Assembly: GCA_964057225.1 (NCBI GenBank)
Contig: OZ059899.1
Span: forward strand, 13,614,001-13,678,000
Direction: 5' to 3'
Length of the DNA stretch: 64,000 nucleotides
Source: Auanema rhodensis
Lineage: Eukaryota > Nematoda > Chromadorea > Rhabditida > Rhabditidae
Shown here: positions 1 through 11,749 of the stretch, in pieces
How the letters are laid out: each line of letters begins with the position of its first letter
How positions within the stretch are numbered: position 1 is the first letter of the stretch
Translations under genes and position numbers: made by a program
The notes under the pieces: generated by a model
What the model saw: only the letters and a program-made list of their open reading frames with translations
The model's database searches: none
What the model was told of the DNA's origin: nothing

Positions 1-258
1 CCTCTTCTTTGAAATTTCTCTGTCGGCATAAAACAGGAATCCCACGTGGACCTGTCGACAGATATCAGAAGAAGAGAAAAAGTCGCGAGAAAGCTCACGC
101 AGACTAGTTTTCTGCTCCCGGTTGTTTGTCTATTTGATAACCACAAGGAGTTGTTTCCGTCTCTGATTCAGCAAGTGGCAGACATTATAGAATAATTCAA
201 AGGAGGTCCGAGAAGTTCTTGTATTCCGTTTTCCGCAGTTCTTTTTGAAGTCGTTATT
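1..258 (+). promoter_or_regulatory. 5' region of the scpl-1-like gene
   Basis: No gene is visible here. The stretch is less AT-rich than most intergenic DNA in the window. It ends with an acceptor-like sequence (ttttccgcag, about 230-239) roughly 20 nt before the first ATG at 259. That could be a 5' UTR intron acceptor or a spliced-leader trans-splice site. The assignment is an inference. Confidence 0.4.
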
Positions 259-3200
259 ATGACCTATGTAGCTGATGATCGACGTCGTCATGTTGTAGCA
301 TCAAAACAGATGCAGCCGGCAAACCAACATCGTAGTCCGCTGGGACCACGCAACAGCCTTGATTACTGGCAAAAGGGTGAGGATCACCAATCTGGAGTCA
401 CCTACTACTGGTCTAATCAACAATCGTCTGGATCTGGACGAAACATTCGTACTACTACTACTACAGGAAATGCTTCAGGATTAGAGAATATATATGCTCA
501 AAACTCTGCAGCTTCTCAACAACTGAGGAGACCAGCTCCTTTCCCATTAACTCTTCCACCAACTGTGCAATCTTCCTACGGAAATGGTTCAGTAGTGAAT
601 CCTATACCCATTTACAAGAATGGTCCCTTAACTATGCCGCGTGCTCGTCTTGTAAGTGCAAAGACGGAACAGCTTGCTAATGGAAGCACTTCTTCTGCTG
701 CTAGTTCTTCTTCTTCTAATAGCTCCAGCCCGAATAGTAACAACAAAACGACATACGCCCGTGTGAATGGAACTGTCCGTGATAGTCCTATCTTCTCCGC
801 CTCTCGAGAAACAGCAAATGATCTTATTTGGTCAGTTCCTCAAGCTTCAGCTCCAGCAACGACTTCTCCTTACGACAGTGTATATCGTAGTCACCCACTT
901 ATTGTTGGCCCAGAATACGGCAGCCAGCCTGTATGCAGTGGAACGAATCTTTTAAACATTCCAATTGGAGCACCTGCTGTTGCAAATAAAAAACGTAAGT
1001 AATCAACGAGTTTTTTGAAGCTTCAAGAATATCCGTTAGCATCATGTTCAAATTCTTGGTATTATGTATGTCACTTGAGTACATTTGAACGTTTTATGAC
1101 TATAAGAAGCACATGGGATGTTCTGGAAAAGATGAAGACGTTTGACTGGCAAAACAGCTGCTTTTATTCGTCTAATCTTTGCTTCTTTTAGGAATTTTAA
1201 GAGAGAATCATGTTAAATGCTGCCAATTGAGCAGAATAAAAATATTTTTAACCCTTATATCAACGTTGACATTTCTGTCAGAGTTGAAGTGATTAAAGTA
1301 CATGTGCTTCAGAATAGCTTGGATTACGGGAGGGGCAAATACTATAACAATATTTTTAAGCTATTTCATCACATTTTGTTTTCAGGTGACAAGCAAAGAA
1401 ATGGAAGACAAAAGCCACGATGGGGTAGATTTATGCAGACGCTATGTTGTTGTGTATCTCCGCAACAGGAAATCGGTAGGCTTTATTATATTTCAAATTT
1501 TGTAATTGTTTTTAACCATCTTAAAATCCCAGAATTTTATAATTGAATTAAATGAGCTTCTACCTAGCTTAAAATAATTTTAACAAAACAGTTTTTCAAA
1601 GGTTGACAATGATTATCAGGCTAAAGCTATTTTAATTTTTGTCAATCAATTTTAATAGTTCTCTTCAGTTATTGACAGTTTTTTTTACAATTGTGTGCGA
1701 ACCGCTTCTGTTTCATGACGGTTTCATTCCATCTAATATTTGCTACGGCACTTTGATATATATTTATTCGGTATTCTCAGCTTTTTTAGCTTTTTATTCA
1801 TATATCCATAACAATTGAAGAAGTAATTGGATAGAAAAAGAGCCCAGCATAATAAAAAATAAAGCTGGTCCTTCCCGTTAATCGAAAGTATTTTTCCATG
1901 CCTTTTATAAACATATTTTTGAGAAAAATTCAACAAATGGTTGATGTAGAAATGAAGAAATAGATTTAAAACGAAAAAGATAATATACTGAACGGTTGTC
2001 TTCCTGTTTTTATGTATTCCAAACAATTCTAATGATACCCTCAGAACGGTTGCATTCCATTTCACTATACAGTAGTAAATTCAAAGTTTTTCTTTTCAAA
2101 TAGATACCTTTCGTTTCATACTTGTCTATTTTAGAAAAGCCAACATCGCCACGACCAAACTCATCAAACCTAATCCAGGTTTTGAAGAATGGGAATAACA
2201 TGGTTCCACTTGTGGATTCCAAACAGAGCGACTACTCACAAGCGGCACAACCAATCGCCAACGTTAATAATGGAATGATGGTTTCTCCAATATCCCAAAA
2301 CGCTAAGGTAATGGTTTAGTGAATGATTTTTGTTCTCTTCTCTTTCTCGAAGTTACTCATTGCTTATCACGTTAACTAAAACTCCAACGCATTTTTTATC
2401 TTAAAACGTCGTATCGAATTTCTGAAAGTTTAAACTTCTCATGCTTCTCTTTCATGAATTTCGAATTAACTTTAAAACTCTGAAACATTCCTCGTGTTAA
2501 AATAGAATGAACGCTTTTTCTAAAGAGTTTGATTGCCTGGAGCAAATATACCACTATTTAGCCCTCGTATCTTTTTGTAAACAGTATTCGGCAGCTGTAA
2601 GCTACTGAACATATTTATAAAGTCTAGAAGTAAATTCATTTTCCACGAGTGACAGATGATGCAGAAGTTAGTCTGCCTGAACTACGCACTTTCGTGTTTC
2701 TCACAGATTTTGAACTCAATTTATATGTTGTATGTGAGAGAGAACTACAAAGGAACTACATACCTGCGTTATATCCTCAAGGTATCCTCCTTCAACTTAT
2801 ATTTATTTGACTTATCTCTTCAATAGTTTTCTCGTTTTTTTTTCAAAATTTTATCCGTTTACGTGCAAGTGCGTGTCAAAGCTCTTAAATTCCTTCTTTT
2901 CCTGAAACGACAGTTGTCATAAGTTCCGAATACGAAGAACTATGTGGTGAAATAGACACGCCTGTCCTCTAAGAGAGTGTATTCCAGCATTTTAAATATT
3001 GCCAGGAAGTTATTTTCCATTTTTCTGCAAGCTAATTATTTATTTTTTACTCCGTTCATTCGTATATTTTCATCAACTATTTTATATTTGGACGTGAAAA
3101 TACTTTTTCATTCATTGCTCCTCTTGCTTTTTCTCCTTTTTTATATTGCTTCGAGCGTTTGTCGAGAGCGAACGAAAAGTAAACCGTCTTTGAGAGCAAT

Positions 3201-6200
3201 CAATTTTCCATAAGGATTGCCTCAAATACGGCTTTTATCTATTACTGTCTCTTAGCTGTTAATCTATTTTCCTCTATTTTCGCTTTACATCATAGTTAAC
3301 GGTCACGACAATATGCTCATCATTATAAATACCATTGAGTTTTCATATTTCCACTAGACCGGAATGCTTAGACTTTATGAAAATATTTTTATTTTTCATT
3401 CCCACAGTCTAAAGCAACAGAATATAGTGCGAATTAGCAATTTTGCGATTCATATAATGTTTGCGCAGGTTTGAGATAGCATTTCAACAACCTTAATAAT
3501 CGAGATAAAAATATGTATTAAGCTTATCTCTTTTAACAAAGCCTTTGTGCTGTGAGGAGCAGAAACTCAATGTACTAATCATCATTTAGTTTTTTTCTTT
3601 TCTATTTTAAACTCTGAATGCCAAAGATTTGTATGATTATTGGTGAAAGGTGAATTTCCTTATGAAATACACAAGAATGTTGCTTTCTCTACATAGTCGA
3701 TACATCTTGTTTTTTCCTATTTGTCTTATTTTCGCTCTTTTTTTCTGTTTCTTCTCTGTTCTTTAACGTTTGCTGAAAAAATCTGCACATGATCTTTAAC
3801 ATAAAGATCATTTTTTTCCCTCTTCTACTGCAGGCAAAAATAAAACTCAATGTCTTTATGTCATTCAGCTGTTTGATGCTACTTCTCTTATGCAGAATGT
3901 TGTCAGAAGTTGTTTCTCTCTGCAAACTCTTTTTGTTCTTTGCTAGATAGATCGATTGTGATGAAACTAATGTCTTGGTTGGACCATTTGAAAGTGCAGC
4001 GAGTCATAATCTACTGTCGGTTTCTTCGCGCTTCATTATCTATGAATTAGAATGCTTCATATCAGCGTTCGTCCACACTAAAACGACAGCATACTGGCTA
4101 TTTGTATTGTGGTCAGTGCTGTAGATTGCTCGTAATTGACGAATAATCATGAAATATTGGTACAAAAAACGAAAATGCGAAATTCTTAGAATTAGACTAC
4201 GCCCCCTACATTAATTTTGATGTTATTGCTGATAACTGAGCAGACAGTGTGCTTTCCTGTACTTCCAAGCTGCGTAGATGGTTCGTAAGTGGTTAAGTCA
4301 GCAGATCCGCTGGCCTTTCTCGACAACTAACCAAGTGAAGACAATAGGATATGATGCCAGTGATCAAGCAGAAATTGAAGATGTTCAAGGTGTTTCAAAA
4401 GAAGTTAACTATGTAAGAGAAGTAAGATAAATTCTTCATGTCAAGTCGTTTTCAAGTCAGTCTATAAAGAAAGAATGACAAACGAAGCGATGATGTTGAA
4501 ATAGAGAGAAATATTGAGAGAAAGAGAGAAGCAGAGACTGCAGAGCGCCGAGCTGAACAGGTTCCATCTGTCTCTTATAGCCTGCCTTCAGAGTGAGTGG
4601 GGTGGGATGGGGGAGGTGATCCAATGTCTCGATAACAGCCTCATCCATCCATTGAGAGCCTTTCAACCTCTCAATCCCTTATGTTCTAGCTTCCGTTAAC
4701 CCACATATTGCTTGATTCTGTTTATCATGGAATTATCTGCAACTTATTCTTCAGTCTCAGGGTCACAACAGAAGTTAGAAAAAAGGTTGGACAAACTTGA
4801 AAGCCAACGTCATATTTTTCTTTACACTACTCTATTGCTTTTTCTCTTTTTCAATCTATATATATATATATATATTCTCAACATGATTATGGTGAACAGT
4901 GTTTGACTACTACATCATGATGAATATTCGTTTTGGTTGCTTTTTCCACGTCATCATTCCTTTTTTGAATCGGTTTTCTATTCTTCTATATCCCTCCATT
5001 TCAATGTTTTGTGTCAATGCATGCACATTGCAAAAAGGATGAAATTAGTTCTCCATTTCCAATGATTTTCCAGCTGCTCCCTGAAACTACTACAGCTTTG
5101 TTTTGTCGTGCTCAACACCAAATTTGTATGCATTCAGCTATATTTGTTCTTAACTACCATTTGATAGCAATCTATATGTTCACATAGTTTGTCTATGATA
5201 TCATTCTTTGTCCTTTTTGCTTTTTTTATCCATTCCATTACATCTTTTATCTCCAATGACATCATTAATAATCTCTTCATCTGTATTCACCTTCATTGTT
5301 AGAGTTCTTTTTGTTTCTCGTCATTACCACATCTTACCTGTAGCTTCTACAGTATCTCCGACATCATGCGTGTTCTCTGCCAAACACCACATTCCACTTC
5401 CACATTCCTTGATCAATTTGAACTTCGTCGGCAAACGGGGACTAGATCATCTGTTAGAGCTTCTACCAGTATTTGGGCAGAAGATTCTTCAGATGAAGAT
5501 CCTTCAGTTTATATTGCCCGATTAGAACTGAGACCAGGTAGAACACCGACAGCTGATGAAATCATCAAGAAACGGCTGTTAGGTAATAAGCAGAAACACA
5601 AAAAGAAGGTAAAAGTCAAGGCCATACTAAAGCAACTTCATGAAAGAGAAAAGAGAAATCCGTTCATTGCGTATTCTTGTTCAAAAAACTTATTTTCGTC
5701 TTTTCAGCCATTCGAAAATTACTTACTGCCGCCGGTTCGGCCAGCTGATTCAAACAAAAAATGTTTGATCATCGATCTCGATGAAACTCTGGTCCACTCC
5801 TCCTTCAAGGTATGCTCTTATTAATTTCATTTTTCTACAATTTTAAAAACTTGTTCTTACAGCCTGTGAAGAATGCCGACTTCGTGATTCCTGTAGAAAT
5901 TGATGGAGTGGAGCACAAAGTTTATGTACTTAAAAGACCATATGTGGATGAATTTTTGGCCCGCGTAGGAGAAAAATATGAATGTGTCCTCTTCACTGCC
6001 AGTTTAGCAAAGGTTTATACTTGCTTTTCATGCTATAGGCATTAACGAAACGAATGATCTTTGCAGTATGCTGATCCAGTTGCCGATCTTCTTGACAAAC
6101 GAGGAGTCTTCCGATCTCGTTTATTCCGTGAAGCATGTGTATTCCACAAAGGCAACTATGTGAAGGTTCGTATCTCTTTTCCTGTATAACACAGAGTGTT

Positions 6201-6771
6201 TTCGTTTCGAATGAACATATTCATAATATTGTTGTAGGATCTGGCTCGCTTAGGACGTGATCTCAATAAAGTAATGATCATCGATAACTCTCCAGCAAGT
6301 TATGCTTTCCATCCAAACAACGCTGTAAGTTGATATATTTTTCGAACTCTTTTAACAAATATAATATGCAACTAGCTTACTACATTGAGGAAAAGCTATT
6401 AGTCCATAACATGTTCAAAACAAAACGAAAAGCTGAAAGTGTTATCTTCAAGTATATATTGATTACATCAGCAAAAGTTGGCGTTTTCTAGTTTGCTGAT
6501 ATCAGACATGTCTGGTTTCTTTGTTTCCTATCGTTCGCAACTATATCTGAACAAAAAATGCATAATAAACAATCACAATAACTACAAAGAAAACATGACG
6601 TATGATTTTCAGATTCCTGTCCAAACCTGGTTTGACGACCCAACTGATGTAGAACTTCTGGACCTCCTTCCTGTCTTGGATCGCCTTGAGAAAACAGAAT
6701 CTGTCTATGATATTCTTGGGCAGAATCGTATGTCATCTCCAAAAGATGCTCTCTTGGAGAGATCAAACTAA
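259..6771 (+). CDS. scpl-1: Small CTD phosphatase (SCP family)
   Basis: HAD-family serine/threonine phosphatase. Its relatives CTDSP1/2 dephosphorylate Ser5 of the RNA polymerase II CTD and other nuclear phosphoproteins. Exons: 259-994, 1386-1475, 2135-2307, 5708-5809, 5863-6012, 6067-6165, 6238-6324, 6613-6771. This gives about 531 residues. The catalytic half is nearly colinear with human CTDSP1: the DLDETL nucleophile motif lies at about 5770-5790, followed by the blocks VPVEIDGV-like, [36 protein letters not shown] and [15 protein letters not shown]. The first 245 codons are Ser/Asn/Pro-rich and low in complexity. Exon 2 encodes a Cys cluster (TLCCCVS) resembling the segment just upstream of the catalytic domain in vertebrate SCPs. 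The 2.3-5.7 kb intron carries at least two further candidate starting exons (separate entries), all ending in phase 0 before 5708. The catalytic part is certain; the 5' end is not. Confidence 0.92.
4278..4412 (+). other. Candidate alternative first exon of scpl-1
   Basis: An ATG at 4278 opens a 45-codon frame (MVRKWLSQQ..., ending SKEVNY) that meets a strong donor (gtaaga) after 4412; a second usable donor lies at 4422. Both end in phase 0, which matches the first codon of the catalytic exon at 5708. The peptide is mixed and acidic (DQAEIEDVQ), not low-complexity, and differs from the surrounding intron. I read it as an alternative N-terminus, not as part of the 259-2307 chain. An internal exon with an acceptor at about 4300 is also possible. 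Confidence 0.45.
5366..5608 (+). other. Candidate alternative first exon of scpl-1, with an RPEL-like motif
   Basis: From ATG 5366 an 81-codon frame runs to a donor (gtaaaa) after 5608 in phase 0, which joins cleanly to the catalytic exon at 5708. The peptide has an acidic stretch ([13 protein letters not shown]) followed by a segment resembling the actin-binding RPEL motif ([14 protein letters not shown], codons 60-73) and then a Lys-rich end. The frame also stays open through 5609-5707, so a form keeping those 33 codons is possible. An acceptor at 5303 would let it be an internal exon instead. Confidence 0.5.
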
Positions 6772-9451
6772 CGATGTATCTGAATAGTTGCGATGCTTAA
6801 TTCAATTGATATCTTGTAATAAGCTGATTAGGCGGCAAGTTGTTCTTCCGTTTATATCAGCCATTAGTTTTTTCTTTGTTATCTGAGTATTAATCAGCAG
6901 CCACACCTCTGTCTACCAATTTTAAAAATACCGTGGTCCGTACCCGAAGTTCTGGCTTCAGGCCTTTTATAGCCGAATCCAGTTGTATTTAGTACCTTTT
7001 TTTCGCATTTTTCGCTACTCCAGCATGTTTCATGCATCTTTATCATACAGATACTAACCTAAATTACCTTAAAAAGCTGTTAATTCAGCTGTGAATATAT
7101 CAAATCGTACATATTATTATGTTTGTTCATCTGTATTGTATGTAGAATTTCCGCTGTTCATAGTTTTTCGCCTAGAACCTACTTTTTGTTCTCGTTTATG
7201 AGTGTCTCCTTTTTATTCATCCAGTCTCTCTGTCTATCTACTCGTACCTTATAATCTTCATACTAAATCCCGGTTAGTCTTCTTTTATTTATGCCAAACT
7301 TGAACATTTTACAATGTGACCTGTGATGCAACTTGTTGATCATTAGCCAAGTGCCTTGCGAAATTCTCACATAGACACATTTCTATATATGTATAATTTC
7401 ACAGTTTTTTTTGTACAAAGGGTAATAATTCTTACTCAATTTAGTATTAATATGCTCTTCATATTCTCTAATGGCAGTTTTCCTCATTACTCAGTTCTTT
7501 ATCAATCGGTGAGGTTTAGAAAACTAGTTTGTTGTTATTAATCCCGTTTATAAGTTTGCTCAATCCGGTTCACACTTCCCTGAAGGCCAAAAGCCCCCTT
7601 ACTCTTCCTTAACTTCCTATAGTCTCGGTTAAAATAATGACTCCTCCTCTTCCTCCTCCTCCTCCTATCTTTGTACGTGATTCTAATGCTGACAACTAAT
7701 ACTATCAGTTCTTGCTTTGACGAGCAAACTTGGATCAAACGTGCAAAGCAGACTATATACATATGCCCCCCTCCTGCCTCTATCTTGAACTCGTGATCTA
7801 ATAACCGATTCGATCTTGAAGCTCCCATCTTCCATCAACAGATTATAAATTGTATTTTGAGACCTTCGTACGTGGAGCTGACACCGGTGTCTGATTTCGG
7901 ATTTAATCATCATCACACATCATCACGTTTTCATTCGTGCTCTGTCATTTCTTTTCATTTTTTTTGATAATATGTTAGGTTATATAATGCCCAGAGATGT
8001 TAAAGATGTTATATATACATACTTTATTTATGTTCTAATAAAATTTGAACGATAAAAACATTTTTTATGAAGTCTTCCATGATTTTACATATTGAATAGA
8101 AATACGATACGATGTCAAGATGCCATGAAATCATAAAAATTAATGTCATTTTCAAAGATATCTGAGTTCATAATACAAAGGAATTGATGTGAGACAAAGA
8201 TTTGAAGTTGGTGAACCTGAATCCAATGGTCATTCCTGAATGTATTTTTATCTTCGAATAAATCTTCATATATGCATGAACGTATTCAAGCAATTTTAAA
8301 TTTAAAAGAATGAATTAACTGAAAATAGTAAAAACTAAAAGATGAAAAAGTAGTAAACGAATACTGTGAACAAAAAAGTTCAAATGTTCTGATATATCAT
8401 CAGGGAATTTACACGAAAATTAGCATAAAATATGATGGTGCGTGAAAAGTACGTGTGTTCGGTGGTCATGATCAGGATTATTTCAATCTTTACAAGGAAT
8501 CAGAACGGTTGTTTTCACTTTTTGTATTTCTATTCAGAAGCTGTGTGTAGACAAATGTTGAATAATTTTGTTTTTCTTCTTTTTAATTTTAAAAATATTT
8601 TTTTTTATTTATATGTAAATATAAATAATAGATAATAATTCATAATATTTTACAATGTTTAAGTGATATGAAGGTGGTCAGAAAATAAAAAAAAATAAAA
8701 AGAAAGAGAAACGAAATAACAAAACTGTACCCTTGTATAAACTAATTTTCATGATTGTGTAGCTGCAACCAAAACTAACTTTTTTGTCTGAAAAGGGAAA
8801 AAAGTCGGATATTTAGTGTAATGAGAAAAGGTGTTTTTTAGCGGAAGTATCAGTGTAAGAGTTCAAGGGATTAAGAGAGAAAAAGAGAAAAAGAGAAAAA
8901 GGGAAAGAGAGAGAATATGAGAGTGAAGAAAAAGTTCATAGAATTAGTGACTCAATTCTACATAACGTTATATCCCTCTTTTATTTTTATGAAACATGAG
9001 TTATATATAAAATTGTATTTTCATGTTATTTAACTTCAACTATTTTACAATTGTTAGCACTTAACCTAATAATAATCTAAACATTCGATGTATTACAAAT
9101 AAAAATATTATTTTTTCTTACAATCAATCAAAATAAAAATTTTAAAAATATTTTTATCATCTACCACAATGATTGAGAGAGAAAGCGAGATGGAGAGATG
9201 GAAGAGTATTTATCCATTTTCGAACACAGTTCATTCGAAGTCTGTTTGATTTTCATGTTATTTTTATAAAATACTTCGAAAAGTGCCATGTAAATTGAAA
9301 TCTTTTCCATGCTTTTCATTACAGTAGTTTTTGCTTTAACATACACTTTTTTACCTATCCGACCTGTTTCAAACGCTGATAAGATAAAAGAATTTTGATT
9401 GTCTCTCTTTCTATTCATTATTTTCTATTTTCTTTTAATTCTCAATTAAAA
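6772..9451. other. Intergenic region, 3' of scpl-1
   Basis: No convincing coding region. It is AT-rich with long T and A runs, a short GAG/CTC trinucleotide tract near 7640-7668 and a GA-rich patch at 8875-8925. The best poly(A) signal for scpl-1 is AATAAA at about 8037-8042, which would make a 3' UTR of about 1.3 kb. Short open frames here, such as 8432-8635, consist of low-complexity codons and I do not regard them as genes. Confidence 0.6.
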
Positions 9452-11279
9452 ATGGAAACAGATTGTATGCTTCCTAAGCCTGCAGCTACTAATGAGCAGA
9501 CCACCAAGAGTAAAGCTCAAAATGTTGAAATTTTCCGGAGCCAAGGAATATCGTGAGTTCATTTACAATCTTTTTTTCCTTTATTTTTCTATTACTTCTT
9601 TTTTTTTTCGTAGAGCTACTTCAAATCTGATTAACTTCGTATGTGGAATGCTTGGTCCAGGATGCTTCTCGGTAGCCATGTCGTTCCATCTGGCTGGCCT
9701 CTGGGTATCTATATTTCCATTAATTCTAAATTAATTTTAAAAAAGATATATTTCCAGTTATTATATGGTTGTACCTATATAGCATAGTTAATTGTCAAAT
9801 AAACTTATAGGCTGGACTTATACTAATGGTAGTGATTGGCTTATTAAGTTTACTTTCTATGTACAAAATTATATTGTGTTCACAATCCTTGGCTATGAAG
9901 TTGAATGAAAGCATTAAAATAAGGTTTCAACTTACAACCTTTTTAGGCTTGGTGACAAAAGCTTGGATTATGGTCAAATGGCGAAAGAAGCATGTAACAA
10001 TAGTTATGATTTCCTGAAGCCACATGCTCAAAAAGCTCAGTTTGAGTTTATTCTCATAGTTCTTACGTTATACTTTCTATCAGAATTCTTGTTAATATGT
10101 GTCTAATATGCTTTCAATTAGGAGTTTTATCTATTTCTCTAGTATTTGTATCTGAACATATTATTGAGGTATGAGTCTTTTCTTCTAAATTCTTTTAATT
10201 TTAATTTCAAATATTTAGATTCTTCAATTTTTCTATGGTGAAGATCATCATTATTCTATTATTCACATAATTTTAATTTATTTTATACCACAAATATGTA
10301 TAAATCTAGTAGGAAATATCAAATTCATAACAGCTTTCTCTGTTTTCGGTAATTTTGCTATTTTTGCTGCAATTGCTCTCATAACTAAAGTTGGTTTTTT
10401 TTTTGTTCTCAGTACGTTTCTGACGTTTTTATAGGAATTAATATTCCATTCACGATATCCTACCTATAGTTTACCAGCTGTAACTAACATCAACGGAATT
10501 ACAATAGCTGCCGGTGGACTGATATATGCTTTCGAGGGTCAAGCTATGGCAAGTTTACTTTAATATCATCTTTAACATTGAACTATATACAGGTTCTACC
10601 TCTTGAAAACAAGTTGAAACATTCAAGAGATATGATTGGAGCAACTGGGGTCTTAGCAACTTCGATGAACCTTGTCATTCTAATCTATATTTTTATTGGA
10701 TTCTTCGGTTATATTACATTTGGTCCAAACGTTGCTGGTAGTTTAACTCTAAACCTTCCTACCAATCTGTTTGATTTGACTCTATATTATCTCCTTAAAC
10801 AGCTGTTACAGAATCAGTACTGTTGTGAAGATGTTGTTGATTGGAAAAGTGTTTGTTGGATCAGCACTACAAATTTTGGTAATCGTTGAAATGATACATA
10901 ATCCATTTAAAAGAAAATACGAGAAAACATCTCCAAAAACTTCTAAATTAGCCGAATTTATAATACGAATTGCAATATCTGTAGTGGCTTGTAAGTATAA
11001 TACGTTTATTCATATAGTTTACAATCAATTTCAGTGATATTTGCTGTAACTGTACCTAATTTAGCTGAGATTATCCCGTTTGTTGGAATAACATCAGGAA
11101 TGCTACTATCTTTCATTCTCCCTGCAACCATTGATATGATTGTATTTCTTCCTCAAACTAAAAAAAATATAGGAAGCATCTTATATAGAACTATGCCTAA
11201 TTTATTTATTTTTCTATTAGGATGGTTCTTCATGATTATGGGTCTTTATTCATCCACTACAGCTTTTTTCAGAAAATAA
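9452..11279 (+). CDS. SLC36-type amino-acid transporter
   Basis: Multi-pass amino-acid/auxin permease family protein. Relatives of the proton-coupled SLC36 (PAT) group move small neutral amino acids across lysosomal or plasma membranes. Exons: 9452-9552, 9614-9704, 9811-9899, 9947-10045, 10084-10168, 10219-10389, 10435-10548, 10593-10768, 10812-10990 (acceptor 10803 or 10818 also keeps frame), 11035-11279; about 449 residues. Family landmarks in order: NLINFVCGMLGPGCFSVAMS (TM1), a DYGQ motif, the QLG-containing TM, FEGQAM, then VLPLENKLK, FGYITFGPN, GSLTLNLP, and a last TM block ending TAFFRK. The conserved FEGQAM-VLPLENK junction spans an intron with a GC donor (10549-10592). Several introns are under 50 nt. 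Correct exon choice restores an unbroken frame, so the gene looks functional. The family is confident; which SLC36 paralog it is I cannot tell. Likely poly(A) signal at about 11373. Confidence 0.85.
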
Positions 11280-11720
11280 TTCATAATCAAATGGAAACTA
11301 TTTATTCTCATCATAATGATAATACTTGAAATACATACTGTTCTATTTTCAAATTTATTGATATAAATACAACAATAAATATTTTTATAGACGTTTTCTG
11401 TGCAGTATCTTTCAAATTATAATTATTTAGTATGAAATTTAATATAAAATAATCGGATAGACTTATCTATAGCGCTGTGAATTATATTTCTAAACGATGG
11501 ACGAGCACCAATTGGTCCCGTCACGATAAATATATTTTCTTGCCGTCCTTGAATGATGCATTTTACTTTCAAAGCTCTTTTACGATAAATATTTTAAAAA
11601 TGATTTATAATATTGATTTTTCATATTAAAATTAATAAAGTAAGGCGTAAATATTTGTATGTTTGTCCTTTTTCGAGTTGTGTTGTTAATACGTCGTAAT
11701 TTGAACCATTTTATTAAAAT

Positions 11721-11749
11721 TTTAGCCTTTCAAGTTCAACTGGGCCGAC
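11721..11749 (+). promoter_or_regulatory. Acceptor-like site just upstream of eif-3.C
   Basis: A T-rich stretch ending in tag at 11722-11724 precedes the eif-3.C ATG (11750) by 25 nt, with no donor evident close by. In nematodes this arrangement usually marks an SL trans-splice acceptor. The SLC36-type gene ends 470 nt upstream on the same strand. Whether the two share a transcript cannot be read from sequence alone. Confidence 0.4.

Noticed and set aside
9924-9946. A 23-nt intron in the SLC36 gene
   Set aside because: Using the earlier donor at 9900 gives a normal 47-nt intron and a better match to the family (AMKLGDKSLDYGQ), so the ultra-short intron is unnecessary.
10046-10168. Frameshift or pseudogene in the SLC36 gene
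   Set aside because: A 38-nt intron restores the frame and the conserved QLG-containing TM, so the gene appears intact.
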